Part shown: in pieces, positions 51,243 through 59,763 of the stretch
How positions within the stretch are numbered: position 1 is the first letter of the stretch
How the letters are laid out: each line of letters opens with the position of its first letter
DNA from: Rhizobiaceae bacterium
GTDB taxonomy: Bacteria; Pseudomonadota; Alphaproteobacteria; Rhizobiales; Rhizobiaceae
Reading direction: 5' to 3'
Length of the DNA: 63,657 nucleotides
NCBI GenBank assembly: GCA_028279875.1
Contig: JANQMU010000145.1
Span: forward strand, 1 to 63,657
Program-made: the position numbers and the translations under genes
The notes under the pieces: generated by a model
Database searches by the model: none
The model's input: the letters and a program-made list of their open reading frames with translations, nothing else
What the model was told of the DNA's origin: nothing

Positions 51243-52777
51243 GCGCCCGGCGCGGCGGCAGGGGCCGGCCCCGCAGCCCGGCCGGGGACAGCGCCCCGGC
51301 AAGATCTGATGCCTATCGGCAGCTTCGCCATCCCTTCGCACCGCAGCGGGTCTTTTCCGATGATGCGGTCGCCAATGTCCACGGGATGGCGTTGAGGGTC
51401 CTCGAGGATCTCGGCATCAAGATCCTGCACCCGGAGGCCCGTGACATCTTCGCCGCCCACGGTGCGCTGGTCGACACGTCCGATCAGATGGTGCGGATCG
51501 GGGGCGATCTGGTGGCGGCGGCGCTGGAAACCGCGCCGCGCTCCTTTCGCCTGCGCGCAGCCAACCGCCGGCGCGAACAGGTCTTCGAGCCCGGCGCCAT
51601 GCTGTTCATCGCCGGGTCCGGCTGCCCGAACACGACCGATCTGGAACGTGGCCGGCGGCCGGGATCGCTGGCGGATTTCGAGGACACAGTCAAGCTTGCG
51701 CAGAGCTTCGACGTCATTCACATGTTCGGGCCCTCGGCGGAGCCGCAGGACGTGCCGGTCAACCTGCGGCACTATGCCATGACCCGCACGCAGCTCGCTT
51801 TCGGCGACAAGCCGATGTTCGTCTATGCCCGCGGCCGCCGACAGGTCACCGAATGCCTCGAACTCATTCGCCTGGGTCTCGATCTTTCGGACGATGATTT
51901 CGATGACGGCGTCTGGGCCACAACCATCATCAACACCAATTCACCGCGGCAGATCGACATCCCGATGGCCGAAGGGATCATCGATTTCGCCCGGGCGGGG
52001 CAATTGAGCGTCATCACGCCGTTCTGCCTTGCCGGGGCGATGGCGCCAGTGACGATTGCCGGCGCGCTGGTGCTGCAGCATGCCGAAGCGCTGGCCTCCA
52101 TCACCCTGGCGCAGCTCGCCAGACCCGGCGCGCCCGTCGCCTATGGCGGGTTCAGTTCGAATGTCGATATGAAATCGGGATCGCCGGCCTTCGGCACGCC
52201 CGAACATATCAAACTGACCATCGGTTCCGGCCAGCTGGCACGCCATATCGACCTGCCCTGGCGCTCGGCTGCCGGGGCGGCGGGCTGCGCGGCCGATATG
52301 CAGGCGGCGGGTGAAACCCATATGGGCCTGTGGGCGGCCCTGCAGGCCAATGCGACGCTGACGGTACACAGCGCCGGCTGGCTGGAGGGCGGCCTGACCT
52401 TCGGCTATGAAAAATTCATCAACGATGTCGAAGCGTTGCAGATGATCGCCGAACTCTGCCGGCCGGTGGAGGAGGACGAGGACAGCCTTGCATGGTCGGC
52501 CCTGGCGGATGTGCAGCCGGGCGGGCATTTTTTTGCGACCGACCACACGATGCAGCGCTACCGCGACGCCTTCTATCAGCCGCTCGTCGCTGATCTCAGC
52601 AATTTCGGCAATTGGGCCGAAGCCGGCGCCCTGACCTCGACGCAGCGGGCAACGGGGCTCTGGCAATCGATCCTGCGGGATTTCCAGCCACCGGCGCATG
52701 GTGCGCAGGCGGTGGAACGGGTGGCGCGCTATATCGAGGACCATACGGCCGCCGGCGGCGCCGCACCACCCGAATGA
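51239..52777 (+). CDS. MttB-family (trimethylamine/quaternary amine) methyltransferase
   Basis: 512 residues, a TIM-barrel member of the MttB superfamily (MALRVLEDLGIKILHPEARD, FIAGSGCPNTTDLERGRRPG, AYGGFSSNVDMKSG). The frame contains no in-frame amber codon, so it is of the non-pyrrolysine kind; such homologues demethylate glycine betaine, proline betaine and related compounds in known cases. No corrinoid protein is adjacent, which leaves its activity open. Confidence 0.85.
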   Translation: MSARRGGRGRPRSPAGDSAPARSDAYRQLRHPFAPQRVFSDDAVANVHGMALRVLEDLGIKILHPEARDIFAAHGALVDTSDQMVRIGGDLVAAALETAPRSFRLRAANRRREQVFEPGAMLFIAGSGCPNTTDLERGRRPGSLADFEDTVKLAQSFDVIHMFGPSAEPQDVPVNLRHYAMTRTQLAFGDKPMFVYARGRRQVTECLELIRLGLDLSDDDFDDGVWATTIINTNSPRQIDIPMAEGIIDFARAGQLSVITPFCLAGAMAPVTIAGALVLQHAEALASITLAQLARPGAPVAYGGFSSNVDMKSGSPAFGTPEHIKLTIGSGQLARHIDLPWRSAAGAAGCAADMQAAGETHMGLWAALQANATLTVHSAGWLEGGLTFGYEKFINDVEALQMIAELCRPVEEDEDSLAWSALADVQPGGHFFATDHTMQRYRDAFYQPLVADLSNFGNWAEAGALTSTQRATGLWQSILRDFQPPAHGAQAVERVARYIEDHTAAGGAAPPE

Positions 52778-52789
52778 TGGTTTTCCCGT

Positions 52790-54106
52790 TCAAACGATCT
52801 TGTAGCGTGACGTCAGTTGCAGCCCGGTCACCGCGATGATCAGGGCCAGCCAGACCGGATCGACACGCCCGATCAGGAATGTCTCGAGGAATGACAGGAG
52901 AGCCATGAACACGACGATCATCATGAAGAGATCGGCAAGATTGCGGTTGGCCGCAAACCGGTTGGATTTGACGTAATTGACGGCAGGGGCAATGAAGACC
53001 GCCCAGACCAGGACCGATGCTCCGACCAGGCCGCCGACCAGCACCATGTCGATATAGTTGTTGTGGCCGTTGGAAATGCCGCGAAAGTCCCAAGCTCTTT
53101 CGAACGGGTCTTCGGTGTCCTCGACCACCGACGTGCCCCAGAAACTGTCGAAGCCGTTGCCGAGCCACAAATTCGCCGTCACGTTCTCCAGGCCGTATTG
53201 CCAGAGCGTCAGCCGGCCGGTGAAGGTCGGGTCGGAGAGGATTGCGGCGGTGGCCCGCGCCAGCGTGTCGGAAAACAGCGTGCCGACGGTCAGGGCGCCG
53301 ACGGCGGCCATGGTGAGGGCGTAGAGCCCGACCGTCAGCAAAGGCAACCCGAACATCCGGCCCGCCAGCACGACCGCGATGGCGACCGGCAGGAGCCCGT
53401 TGGTGGATTTCGCCCCGGCCTGAAACACGAACAGCGCCGCCAGCACAAAGACGATGGCGCCGATAGCAGGCATCTTCGAGCGCCAGAAATAGATGGCGAA
53501 CATGATGAAGACCGACATGATCGGGCTGGCGATGTTCTTGTGGGAGAAATGACCGCGCCAGCGGCCGACATGCAGCAAATCGTCGCCATGGATCGCGATG
53601 GCGGGCAGCAACAGGATCCCGAGATAGCTTACCGCGAGGATGGTCAGGATGGCGGCGGCCGATACCCGCTGAAACGATCTTTCATCCGGCGGCAGAAGAA
53701 CGATGCTGGCAGCGACGATCATGCCGATCAGCGTCAGGGCGATGGCGCGGCTCTCGTTGAGCGGATCGCGGGCGACCAGCATCGCCAGGACCAGAACGGC
53801 CACCATGGCCAGCCAGCCGGGCGTTGCGAAAATGCGCAGCAGCCGGCGGTTGATGAGGGTGATGAGGCCGAGGATGGTAAGGCTGCCGGCGATCACATAT
53901 CCGATCTGGTTGAGCCGGTCGCCGGCCGTCTTGTCCGCGGCAAAGGGGCTGGTGAAGTCGAAGGGCTGCAGCGATATCATCAGCAGGCAGAACGCCAGAA
54001 AGGCCAGGGCGCAGGCGGCGAAGCGCTTCATCCGGCGGCGCAGGGCATCAAAATCGCCCGGCGGCACGCCGCCGTTCAGGGTCCTGTCCTGATGTGCAAC
54101 TGCCAC
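52790..54106 (-). CDS. O-antigen ligase / ExoQ-like membrane protein
   Basis: 438 residues from the GTG at 54106 (or 413 from ATG 54031, MKRFAACALAF). About 10-12 membrane helices, with the Wzy_C-type loop GISNGHNNYIDMVLVGGLVG between the last helices. Such proteins ligate or polymerise surface polysaccharides. The GTG has an AGGCAGGG element upstream; the ATG has none, so the GTG is preferred. Standalone gene facing the MttB gene. Confidence 0.75.
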   Translation of the reverse strand: MAVAHQDRTLNGGVPPGDFDALRRRMKRFAACALAFLAFCLLMISLQPFDFTSPFAADKTAGDRLNQIGYVIAGSLTILGLITLINRRLLRIFATPGWLAMVAVLVLAMLVARDPLNESRAIALTLIGMIVAASIVLLPPDERSFQRVSAAAILTILAVSYLGILLLPAIAIHGDDLLHVGRWRGHFSHKNIASPIMSVFIMFAIYFWRSKMPAIGAIVFVLAALFVFQAGAKSTNGLLPVAIAVVLAGRMFGLPLLTVGLYALTMAAVGALTVGTLFSDTLARATAAILSDPTFTGRLTLWQYGLENVTANLWLGNGFDSFWGTSVVEDTEDPFERAWDFRGISNGHNNYIDMVLVGGLVGASVLVWAVFIAPAVNYVKSNRFAANRNLADLFMMIVVFMALLSFLETFLIGRVDPVWLALIIAVTGLQLTSRYKIV

Positions 54107-54347
54107 CGACACCGGTTCCCTGCCTGATCGTTGCGCGCTTTTCAGCCTTCGTTCCAAAATCGTCCGGAACGGTTTTCCACAATGACCATTGCCGATTATG
54201 GTTAATGCTTCGTTGCCGGCGCTTCCGTCCCAGTGCCGCGAAACGGCGGATGAACACCGGATAAACGGCGATTTCAGATTTTGTTCAGCCGCGATTTGCC
54301 ATTTTGCATCCATCGACACACACTGAAGCGACCAATGGAGGCGACTC

Positions 54348-54788
54348 ATGAACGCGAAATTCGCAGCAGCAGCAATGGCAGCACTCATCGGCATGACCGG
54401 CATGGCACAGGCCATGGACATCCAGGCCGGCGGCCAGCCCAAGCTGAAGGTCACCAAATTGCAGATGGGCATTCAATCACCGAAGACGAATACCTGCCCG
54501 GCCGAGGCCAAGCTGACGGCCTGGGTATTTACCAACAAGGCCGGTTCGGTGCCGATCTTCATCGCCCGCGACGGCGCCGGCGGGGTTGCCGGTCCCTATC
54601 TCGTGGAGACCAAGGCGACCGGCAACGGTTCCTTCATGGGAACCTATTCCCGGACCCTGGAAATCCACCAGCCGACCGATGCCAGATACCGCGCCTCAGC
54701 GCCCAAATTCGGTCAATTGAGCAATTGGGTTCCGCTGAAAGCCAGCTGCAAGATCGGCCTCGGCGGCAACAATCAGCTTGACGGCTGA
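54348..54788 (+). CDS. Small secreted protein, single Cys-pair domain
   Basis: 146 residues. Signal segment (AAAMAALIGMTGMAQA, cleavage near residue 22) followed by one domain of about 85 residues bounded by Cys (TNTCPAEAKL and LKASCKIG). The pattern is similar to a domain of the 39594-41324 protein: Cys at both ends, central G-V strand, W before the last Cys. Not recognised. Confidence 0.7.
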   Translation: MNAKFAAAAMAALIGMTGMAQAMDIQAGGQPKLKVTKLQMGIQSPKTNTCPAEAKLTAWVFTNKAGSVPIFIARDGAGGVAGPYLVETKATGNGSFMGTYSRTLEIHQPTDARYRASAPKFGQLSNWVPLKASCKIGLGGNNQLDG

Positions 54789-55217
54789 CAAACGGCCCTG
54801 ATCACAGGCCGGTTTCGATCACCGTTCCGTGGCTTGTGAGCGGCGCCTTGAGACAGTTCCAGGCGTCGCGATGGGCCTCTACCGCCCTTGAATAACTCGC
54901 TGGTCAAGCCATCTCCAAAGGGGATGTCTGTCAGGAACGCGGTCCAAGCCGTTGAACCCGTGCCACAATGATTGTCTAACCCGGATTTCTCACAGCGGTC
55001 GTGGCTTGGATTGTTTATGGGTGAATGTGGTGCGCTTTGAGCTTGTCTGATTTGAGGCCGCATTGATCCTTGGCCGCGCTTGGCGGCTGTTGAGGTTTCG
55101 GCGATTTTTCCTGTGTTGTTGTCTGGAAGGGTTGAGGTCCTGCGGCTCACTGGTCCGCGGCGCATATTCGCTCATGAGCGGCAGCGAATTCGGCGGCATG
55201 GGGACAGGCCGAAGGCG
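54789..55217. other. Intergenic remnant region left of IS256
   Basis: About 430 bp. A weak hairpin follows the secreted protein (near 54793-54818). A minus-strand open frame ending at 54990 enters the IS256 left end and may be the C-terminal remnant of a broken gene, but I do not recognise it. No tRNA or promoter stands out. Confidence 0.4.
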
Positions 55218-56618
55218 AAGTCCTAAACTTGCTGGATAAATTGCAGGGAGTGCATCCTTTGAGGTGATCGAATCTCGAAGCGTCCGGTTGCAGCCGGGCC
55301 CAACAAGGAGCACTCCCATGACGCGCAGGATACCAGCATCTGTGAGCACCCGTGAAGCCTGAATGATTTGATTGAAGGACGTTTGTCGTCGTATGGTGGC
55401 CGCACGGAGTTGGTGCGGCTTGCAACGCGCCTGATCATCGAAGAAGGTCTGGAGGCTGAAGTTCGCGATGCGCTCGACCGAGACTATTACGAACACGGGG
55501 TGGCGCCCGGTGGCGGCTATCGCAACGGTGTTCGGCGCGGCCGGCTGAAGACGGCCGAAGGGTCGATCGATTACTCGGCGCCGCAGGTTGCCGGCACGGT
55601 CGAGCCTTTCCGTTCCGAATTGCGCGGACACCTGAAGGGCCGTTCGGAGGCGCTGGAGGATCTGGCCATCGAGATGCTGGCCCGGGGTCTTTCGGTGCGC
55701 GATATTGAAGATGCCTTCAAGGACGAGGAAGGCCGGCTGCTGTTGTCGCGCACGGCGGTGTCTGAGATCGGTGAGCGGCTTTGGGCGGACTATCAGGACT
55801 TCGCCGGCCGCGATCTGTCTGGCTATGACATCGCCTATCTGTTCGTCGACGGCATTGCCCAACGCATCCGGCCGGGGCAGAAGCGTCGGTTCTGGCAGCC
55901 TGGGGCTTTACCGGCGAGGGTCGCAAGGTCCTGTTGTACCTGATGGCCGGCTCTAGGGAAGACCACGAGACAGTCAGTGCGTTCTTTCAGGACATGCGCG
56001 GCCGCGGTCTGAACAATCCGCTGCTGGTGGCCTCGGACGGCGCATCGGTCATCGTCAAGGCGATCGATACGTGCTTTCCCAGATCAGCCAGGCAGCGTTG
56101 CCTGGCACACCGCATGCGCAATCTGGCGGCCAAGGTGCCCGACGATCTGTGGCCCGACTTCAAGGCCCGGGCCACGGCTGCCTATCAGGCGCCGTCGCGA
56201 GCCATCGCCCGCGACCTTGCCGACGGACTGGTGACCGATTACGACAGCAAGCTGCCCAGTGCCGTTGCCTGCTTTATGGATGACTTCGAGGCCTGTATTG
56301 TCCATTTGAGGATGCCGGTTACCCACCGCCGGGCAATCCGCACCACGAACCTGCTTGAACGGCTGTTCCTGGAAGAGCGACGACGTTTGAAGATCATTCC
56401 CAACGCGTTCGGCGAGAAGGCCGTGCTGAAGCTCATGTTCGGCGCCATGAGCCGTGCCGCCGAGCGCTGGAGGGCCGTCAAGATCACCGATTTCGAGCGA
56501 CGGCAAATGGCCGCCGTCAGGGCCGAGCTCGACACCGAATATGAGGCACAGACCGGTCTCGATAAACCAAACCCGAAGGAAAAGCGCTCAAACAAATTAT
56601 CCAGCAGATCTCGGACTT
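55218..56618. mobile_element. IS256-family insertion sequence, decayed
   Basis: About 1.4 kb bounded by inverted repeats that both begin AAGTCC and share TGCTGGATAA: left 55218-55243, right 56593-56618. It contains a frameshifted Mutator-type transposase. No matching target-site duplication was seen at its ends. Confidence 0.75.
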
Positions 56619-56620
56619 GA
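55318..56620 (+). pseudogene. IS256-type transposase, two frameshifts
   Basis: The natural ATG at 55318 (MTRRIPASVSTREA) runs into a stop; a one-base shift restores LNDLIEGRLSSYGG and the 55368-55943 frame. A second break near 55886-55894 loses the GQRREAVLAAWGF block, after which YLMAGSREDHETVSAFFQDM continues to 56620. Mutator-type acidic residues (VDGIAQRI, LVASDGASVIVKA and the C-terminal Glu) are recognisable, but the protein cannot be made without frameshifting. Confidence 0.8.
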
Positions 56621-56683
56621 CCGCCGTATCGCCGCTCTGACGGCGTGAGTGGTCGTGGCACTGCCGTGTAGTACCTGTCCCAT
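56618..56683 (-). pseudogene. IS481-type transposase N-terminal stub
   Basis: A ribosome site AAGGAGGAACT precedes ATG at 56683; the frame reads MGQVLHGSATTTHAVRAAIR, the standard start of IS481-family transposases, and breaks after about 22 codons exactly at the right end of the IS256 element. The upstream part (to about 56745) is probably the IS481 terminal region. Confidence 0.75.
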
Positions 56684-56977
56684 AGTTCCTCCTTGAGTGA
56701 CGGAAAATCAGATAAACTGATTCCACCTCTCAATGGGACTGAACATTTTTTAGTTATCTAAGTATTCGATTCCGCTTCTGCACCACTTCCAACTGTAAGG
56801 AGGGCGCAACGCTTATGAATGCCGTATAAGCTTATGCGTCGATTGGATGGTCGATGCCCTCGGCTTCACAGCCGTATCGCGAAGTATTAGTGGTTAATTT
56901 CGCACTAAAGTGCGCAGTACATCAGAAACAGACCGACCTGACCTATTCACCTTTATCCTAACCGCAATCTCATGCCT
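56684..56977. other. Gap between IS481 stub and STAND gene
   Basis: AT-rich 294 bp. A 14-bp palindrome CGCACTAAAGTGCG lies at 56901-56914, 64 bp after the STAND gene stop on the minus strand; it has no T-run, so it is not an obvious terminator. No gene seen. Confidence 0.45.
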
Positions 56978-59686
56978 CTAGGTCTTGTCCTTTAAATGGG
57001 CTGAAATCTCAGCAGCAAGCTGTCCACCACCCAAACCGATTCGATCGAGCAATTCCAGATGGCGCGCTAGAATTGCCCTTTCGAGAGTTGGCTCGCCGGC
57101 TTCGCGCGCCAAACCGGATGCCTCAGAATAGGACTGGTCGGCGCCATCGAAATCGTCGAGATCAATCATAGACAAAGCTTGGTCTACAAGGCACCTGCTC
57201 AAGGCGGCGGCATCCCCCATGCGCCGGTAGATCGATTCGGCTTGACGCGACAATCGAAGTGCCTTTCGCGGTTTCCCCAAGATGCGGGCTGCCGATGAAC
57301 GCCCGGCAAGCGCAGCAGCAAGCAGGTCGGGCTCACGAAACCTGCGGCCATCGCGTTCGAGGGCCGAAAACTGCTGGTATGCCTGCTTGGCGTCGCCACG
57401 CGCCAGATTCAAACTAGCTACATGTTGGTCGATACGCGCCACACCGCGGCGCGAACCGGCATCCTCATGAATTGTCATCGCATCGTCGAACAATCGCGCA
57501 GCGATGTCGAAATGCCCACTATCAAGCGCCAATAGTGCCGCCCGTTCGCGGATTTGTCCGATTCTTACCGGATCGGTGTTTATGTCCTTCAGGTGCGCAA
57601 TCCGCTCAAGCGCGTGATCCAATTGTCCCGTTGCGGTCAGGGCTTCAACCAAAAGAAGGTGATAATTCAGCAACTCCTTTTCATCGTTGGCGTCCCCTTC
57701 AAACCGTTTACCGTTCACCGCGCACGTGCAAAGGTTGATCACAGTATCGTACCTGCCGGCGACCGCCAACAGGCGCGTGGCGATCACTGCGGATTTGCTA
57801 TCAGCCGACGTTTCTGCGATGTCCTCGAGGGCTGCACTTAATCGCGCTGCGCTTGATGGATCAGCACGTATTACGCGGATGAGAAACGCCTCAAGCGATA
57901 GGGCGTCACGGGCATGTGCCCCGCGCAACCAAAGGGCATCGCTAAGCAACTCGATCGCCTGTGGCCAGGCGTCGGTCTGCGGTAGGAGATAGACTAGTTC
58001 GTCAATGGACCGAGCTTCATTCCGAAGGGACATGAAGTGGCGTACGAGGATCGCCCGCAACTCGTTTTCGCGAGCCGGCGAAACCGGATATTGTGAAACG
58101 ATCGCCTCGTTCAGAGCTTGCGATTCAACTGACAGCACACCGTTGCGATCCATCATGAATGGTCGCAGAGACAGTCCAATCGGCGCCCACGCGTGCATGG
58201 GGCCTGTTACTTCCAATTCCTGACCGGCGATCGCTAGAATCTCGGACTCGCGCAGTCCGGTACGCGCCCTCGACATGAGAGTTAATATCAATCCGGGCAT
58301 CTCGGGAGGCACCCCTGGAGTAGCTTCGAGGCGCTCGAACAGACGGACAAACAGGTCGCTGGCTGTCTCCGCGGTCAGCAGTCGATCAATCTCCGCGTCT
58401 AGTTCCTCAAACAGACCAAAAACCCGTAACAATTCCCCGAACACCCGCAGATAGTCCGGGTGTCGGCAATGGCTGGGCGCGATAATCTTGGCAGATTGGG
58501 CCGGCGTCAGCTTCTTGCCATAGATTGCAAGTTGGTCGGAGAGCAATTTGCCGGCCTGGGCCTGCGTTAACGGTCGAAGGCGAAAGCGGGAGAAGCCAGC
58601 GCTGGCCAGTTCTTCCACGGCCAGTTGGTCATCGGTTGCCACCACCAGGCGACCACGAGGCCGCGTTCCTGAGATCCATAGGGTACCGTCGCCGTAAAGA
58701 TCATCGCGACCCGCCGAGATATCGTCTATCACCGTAACTCCCACGGTACAGGTCAGGTGCGATTCAAGCAGGACTTTGGCATCGTCGACGCTTTCAATCG
58801 GCCGCCCGGTCTCAACCAACTCGTCGACCACCCGCGGCCACAGTCCGGAGGCGGCTTTTAGCGACGCGATACGGCAACCGTCACCCCGCCCGCGATTTGA
58901 AAGCACTCGGTGAAACGCGACCAGGAGCGTGGACTTACCTATTCCCGGCCGACCTTCGATGACGACCCGTCGCGATAGCCACAGGGTGCGCCGCAGGCGG
59001 CGGATCTCCGACTCCCGATGGAAACCGCCAGCAAGGTGATAAGTCCTGAAAGCCGCCTGGGCACGGCGAGCCGAACTGTCAGTGGCTGGGAGGGAGTGCG
59101 AACTCTCGATGACGCGACGAAGGTCCGCGTAGACACGGAGCTGCAGGTCATCGGCGTCGGAATATTCACTCACCGTGCATCCGAACGCTTGTAGTTCGCT
59201 GATGAGCTCCAGGATGCGTGCGACGGCCGGCGTCTCCCGATCACCCGTCGGCGCTCGTCTGTATATCAGCGGACGTACGATCTGCGAGCTTAGCGGCGAA
59301 TTTAACACCGCGTGGCGTATCTCCAATTCCGTGATACTGCGGTCGGCGTAGTCACGAAGATGTGGAAAGTGCCTCGCCAAGCGTTCTTCAGCGCGTGGAT
59401 CGATCCAACCGTAATAGTCTCCGAGAATAGCGACGAAGTACGGACGGCAGGCATCGATCTCGGCGAGACACGTCTCCAAAACCTCACCAGCCTCGGCCTG
59501 CTCTTCCGTAATGCCCCAGCGCAGGTCGATTTCCTGAAACGACAATTCCCTGCCGTAAAGATCGTCGCGCAGTCGCGCAAAGGCCCGTGCCGTCAAAGCG
59601 TCCCGCTCTGCGCCCATGTCGCGAAATGTCGAAGAGACAAATACGCGTATGGAAGATTCGCCAGCACTTTCTCTTGGTGAATCCAT
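56978..59686 (-). CDS. DUF4062 - STAND ATPase - TPR protein
   Basis: 902 residues. N-terminal DUF4062 (about 12-140): RVFVSSTFRDMGAERDAL, DLRWGITEEQA, LGDYYGW. Then a NACHT/AAA-type STAND NTPase with Walker A GRPGIGKS (about 245-252) and a VIDDIS Walker B region (about 320), a winged-helix-like segment, then TPR-like helical repeats (about 570-890). This three-part plan, effector/receptor-like N-terminus, switch ATPase and repeat sensor, is typical of STAND immune and signalling proteins. Second gene of an operon with the membrane protein, 77 bp apart. Confidence 0.85.
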   Translation of the reverse strand: MDSPRESAGESSIRVFVSSTFRDMGAERDALTARAFARLRDDLYGRELSFQEIDLRWGITEEQAEAGEVLETCLAEIDACRPYFVAILGDYYGWIDPRAEERLARHFPHLRDYADRSITELEIRHAVLNSPLSSQIVRPLIYRRAPTGDRETPAVARILELISELQAFGCTVSEYSDADDLQLRVYADLRRVIESSHSLPATDSSARRAQAAFRTYHLAGGFHRESEIRRLRRTLWLSRRVVIEGRPGIGKSTLLVAFHRVLSNRGRGDGCRIASLKAASGLWPRVVDELVETGRPIESVDDAKVLLESHLTCTVGVTVIDDISAGRDDLYGDGTLWISGTRPRGRLVVATDDQLAVEELASAGFSRFRLRPLTQAQAGKLLSDQLAIYGKKLTPAQSAKIIAPSHCRHPDYLRVFGELLRVFGLFEELDAEIDRLLTAETASDLFVRLFERLEATPGVPPEMPGLILTLMSRARTGLRESEILAIAGQELEVTGPMHAWAPIGLSLRPFMMDRNGVLSVESQALNEAIVSQYPVSPARENELRAILVRHFMSLRNEARSIDELVYLLPQTDAWPQAIELLSDALWLRGAHARDALSLEAFLIRVIRADPSSAARLSAALEDIAETSADSKSAVIATRLLAVAGRYDTVINLCTCAVNGKRFEGDANDEKELLNYHLLLVEALTATGQLDHALERIAHLKDINTDPVRIGQIRERAALLALDSGHFDIAARLFDDAMTIHEDAGSRRGVARIDQHVASLNLARGDAKQAYQQFSALERDGRRFREPDLLAAALAGRSSAARILGKPRKALRLSRQAESIYRRMGDAAALSRCLVDQALSMIDLDDFDGADQSYSEASGLAREAGEPTLERAILARHLELLDRIGLGGGQLAAEISAHLKDKT

Positions 59687-59763
59687 GTGCGATCACAATA
59701 GCCCAAGGGAGCGCGGACCAGGTAGCAAATTGGAGATAAGACCCGTGGGATGTTGCCGCTGTG

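Noticed and set aside
53063..54127. 354-codon open frame on the plus strand
   Set aside because: Antisense of the O-antigen ligase-like gene; composition Arg/Gln/Gly-rich without domains.
54990..55862. 290-codon frame on the minus strand crossing the IS256 left end
   Set aside because: Most of it is the shadow of the transposase; only the part left of 55218 may be a true remnant, and I could not recognise it.
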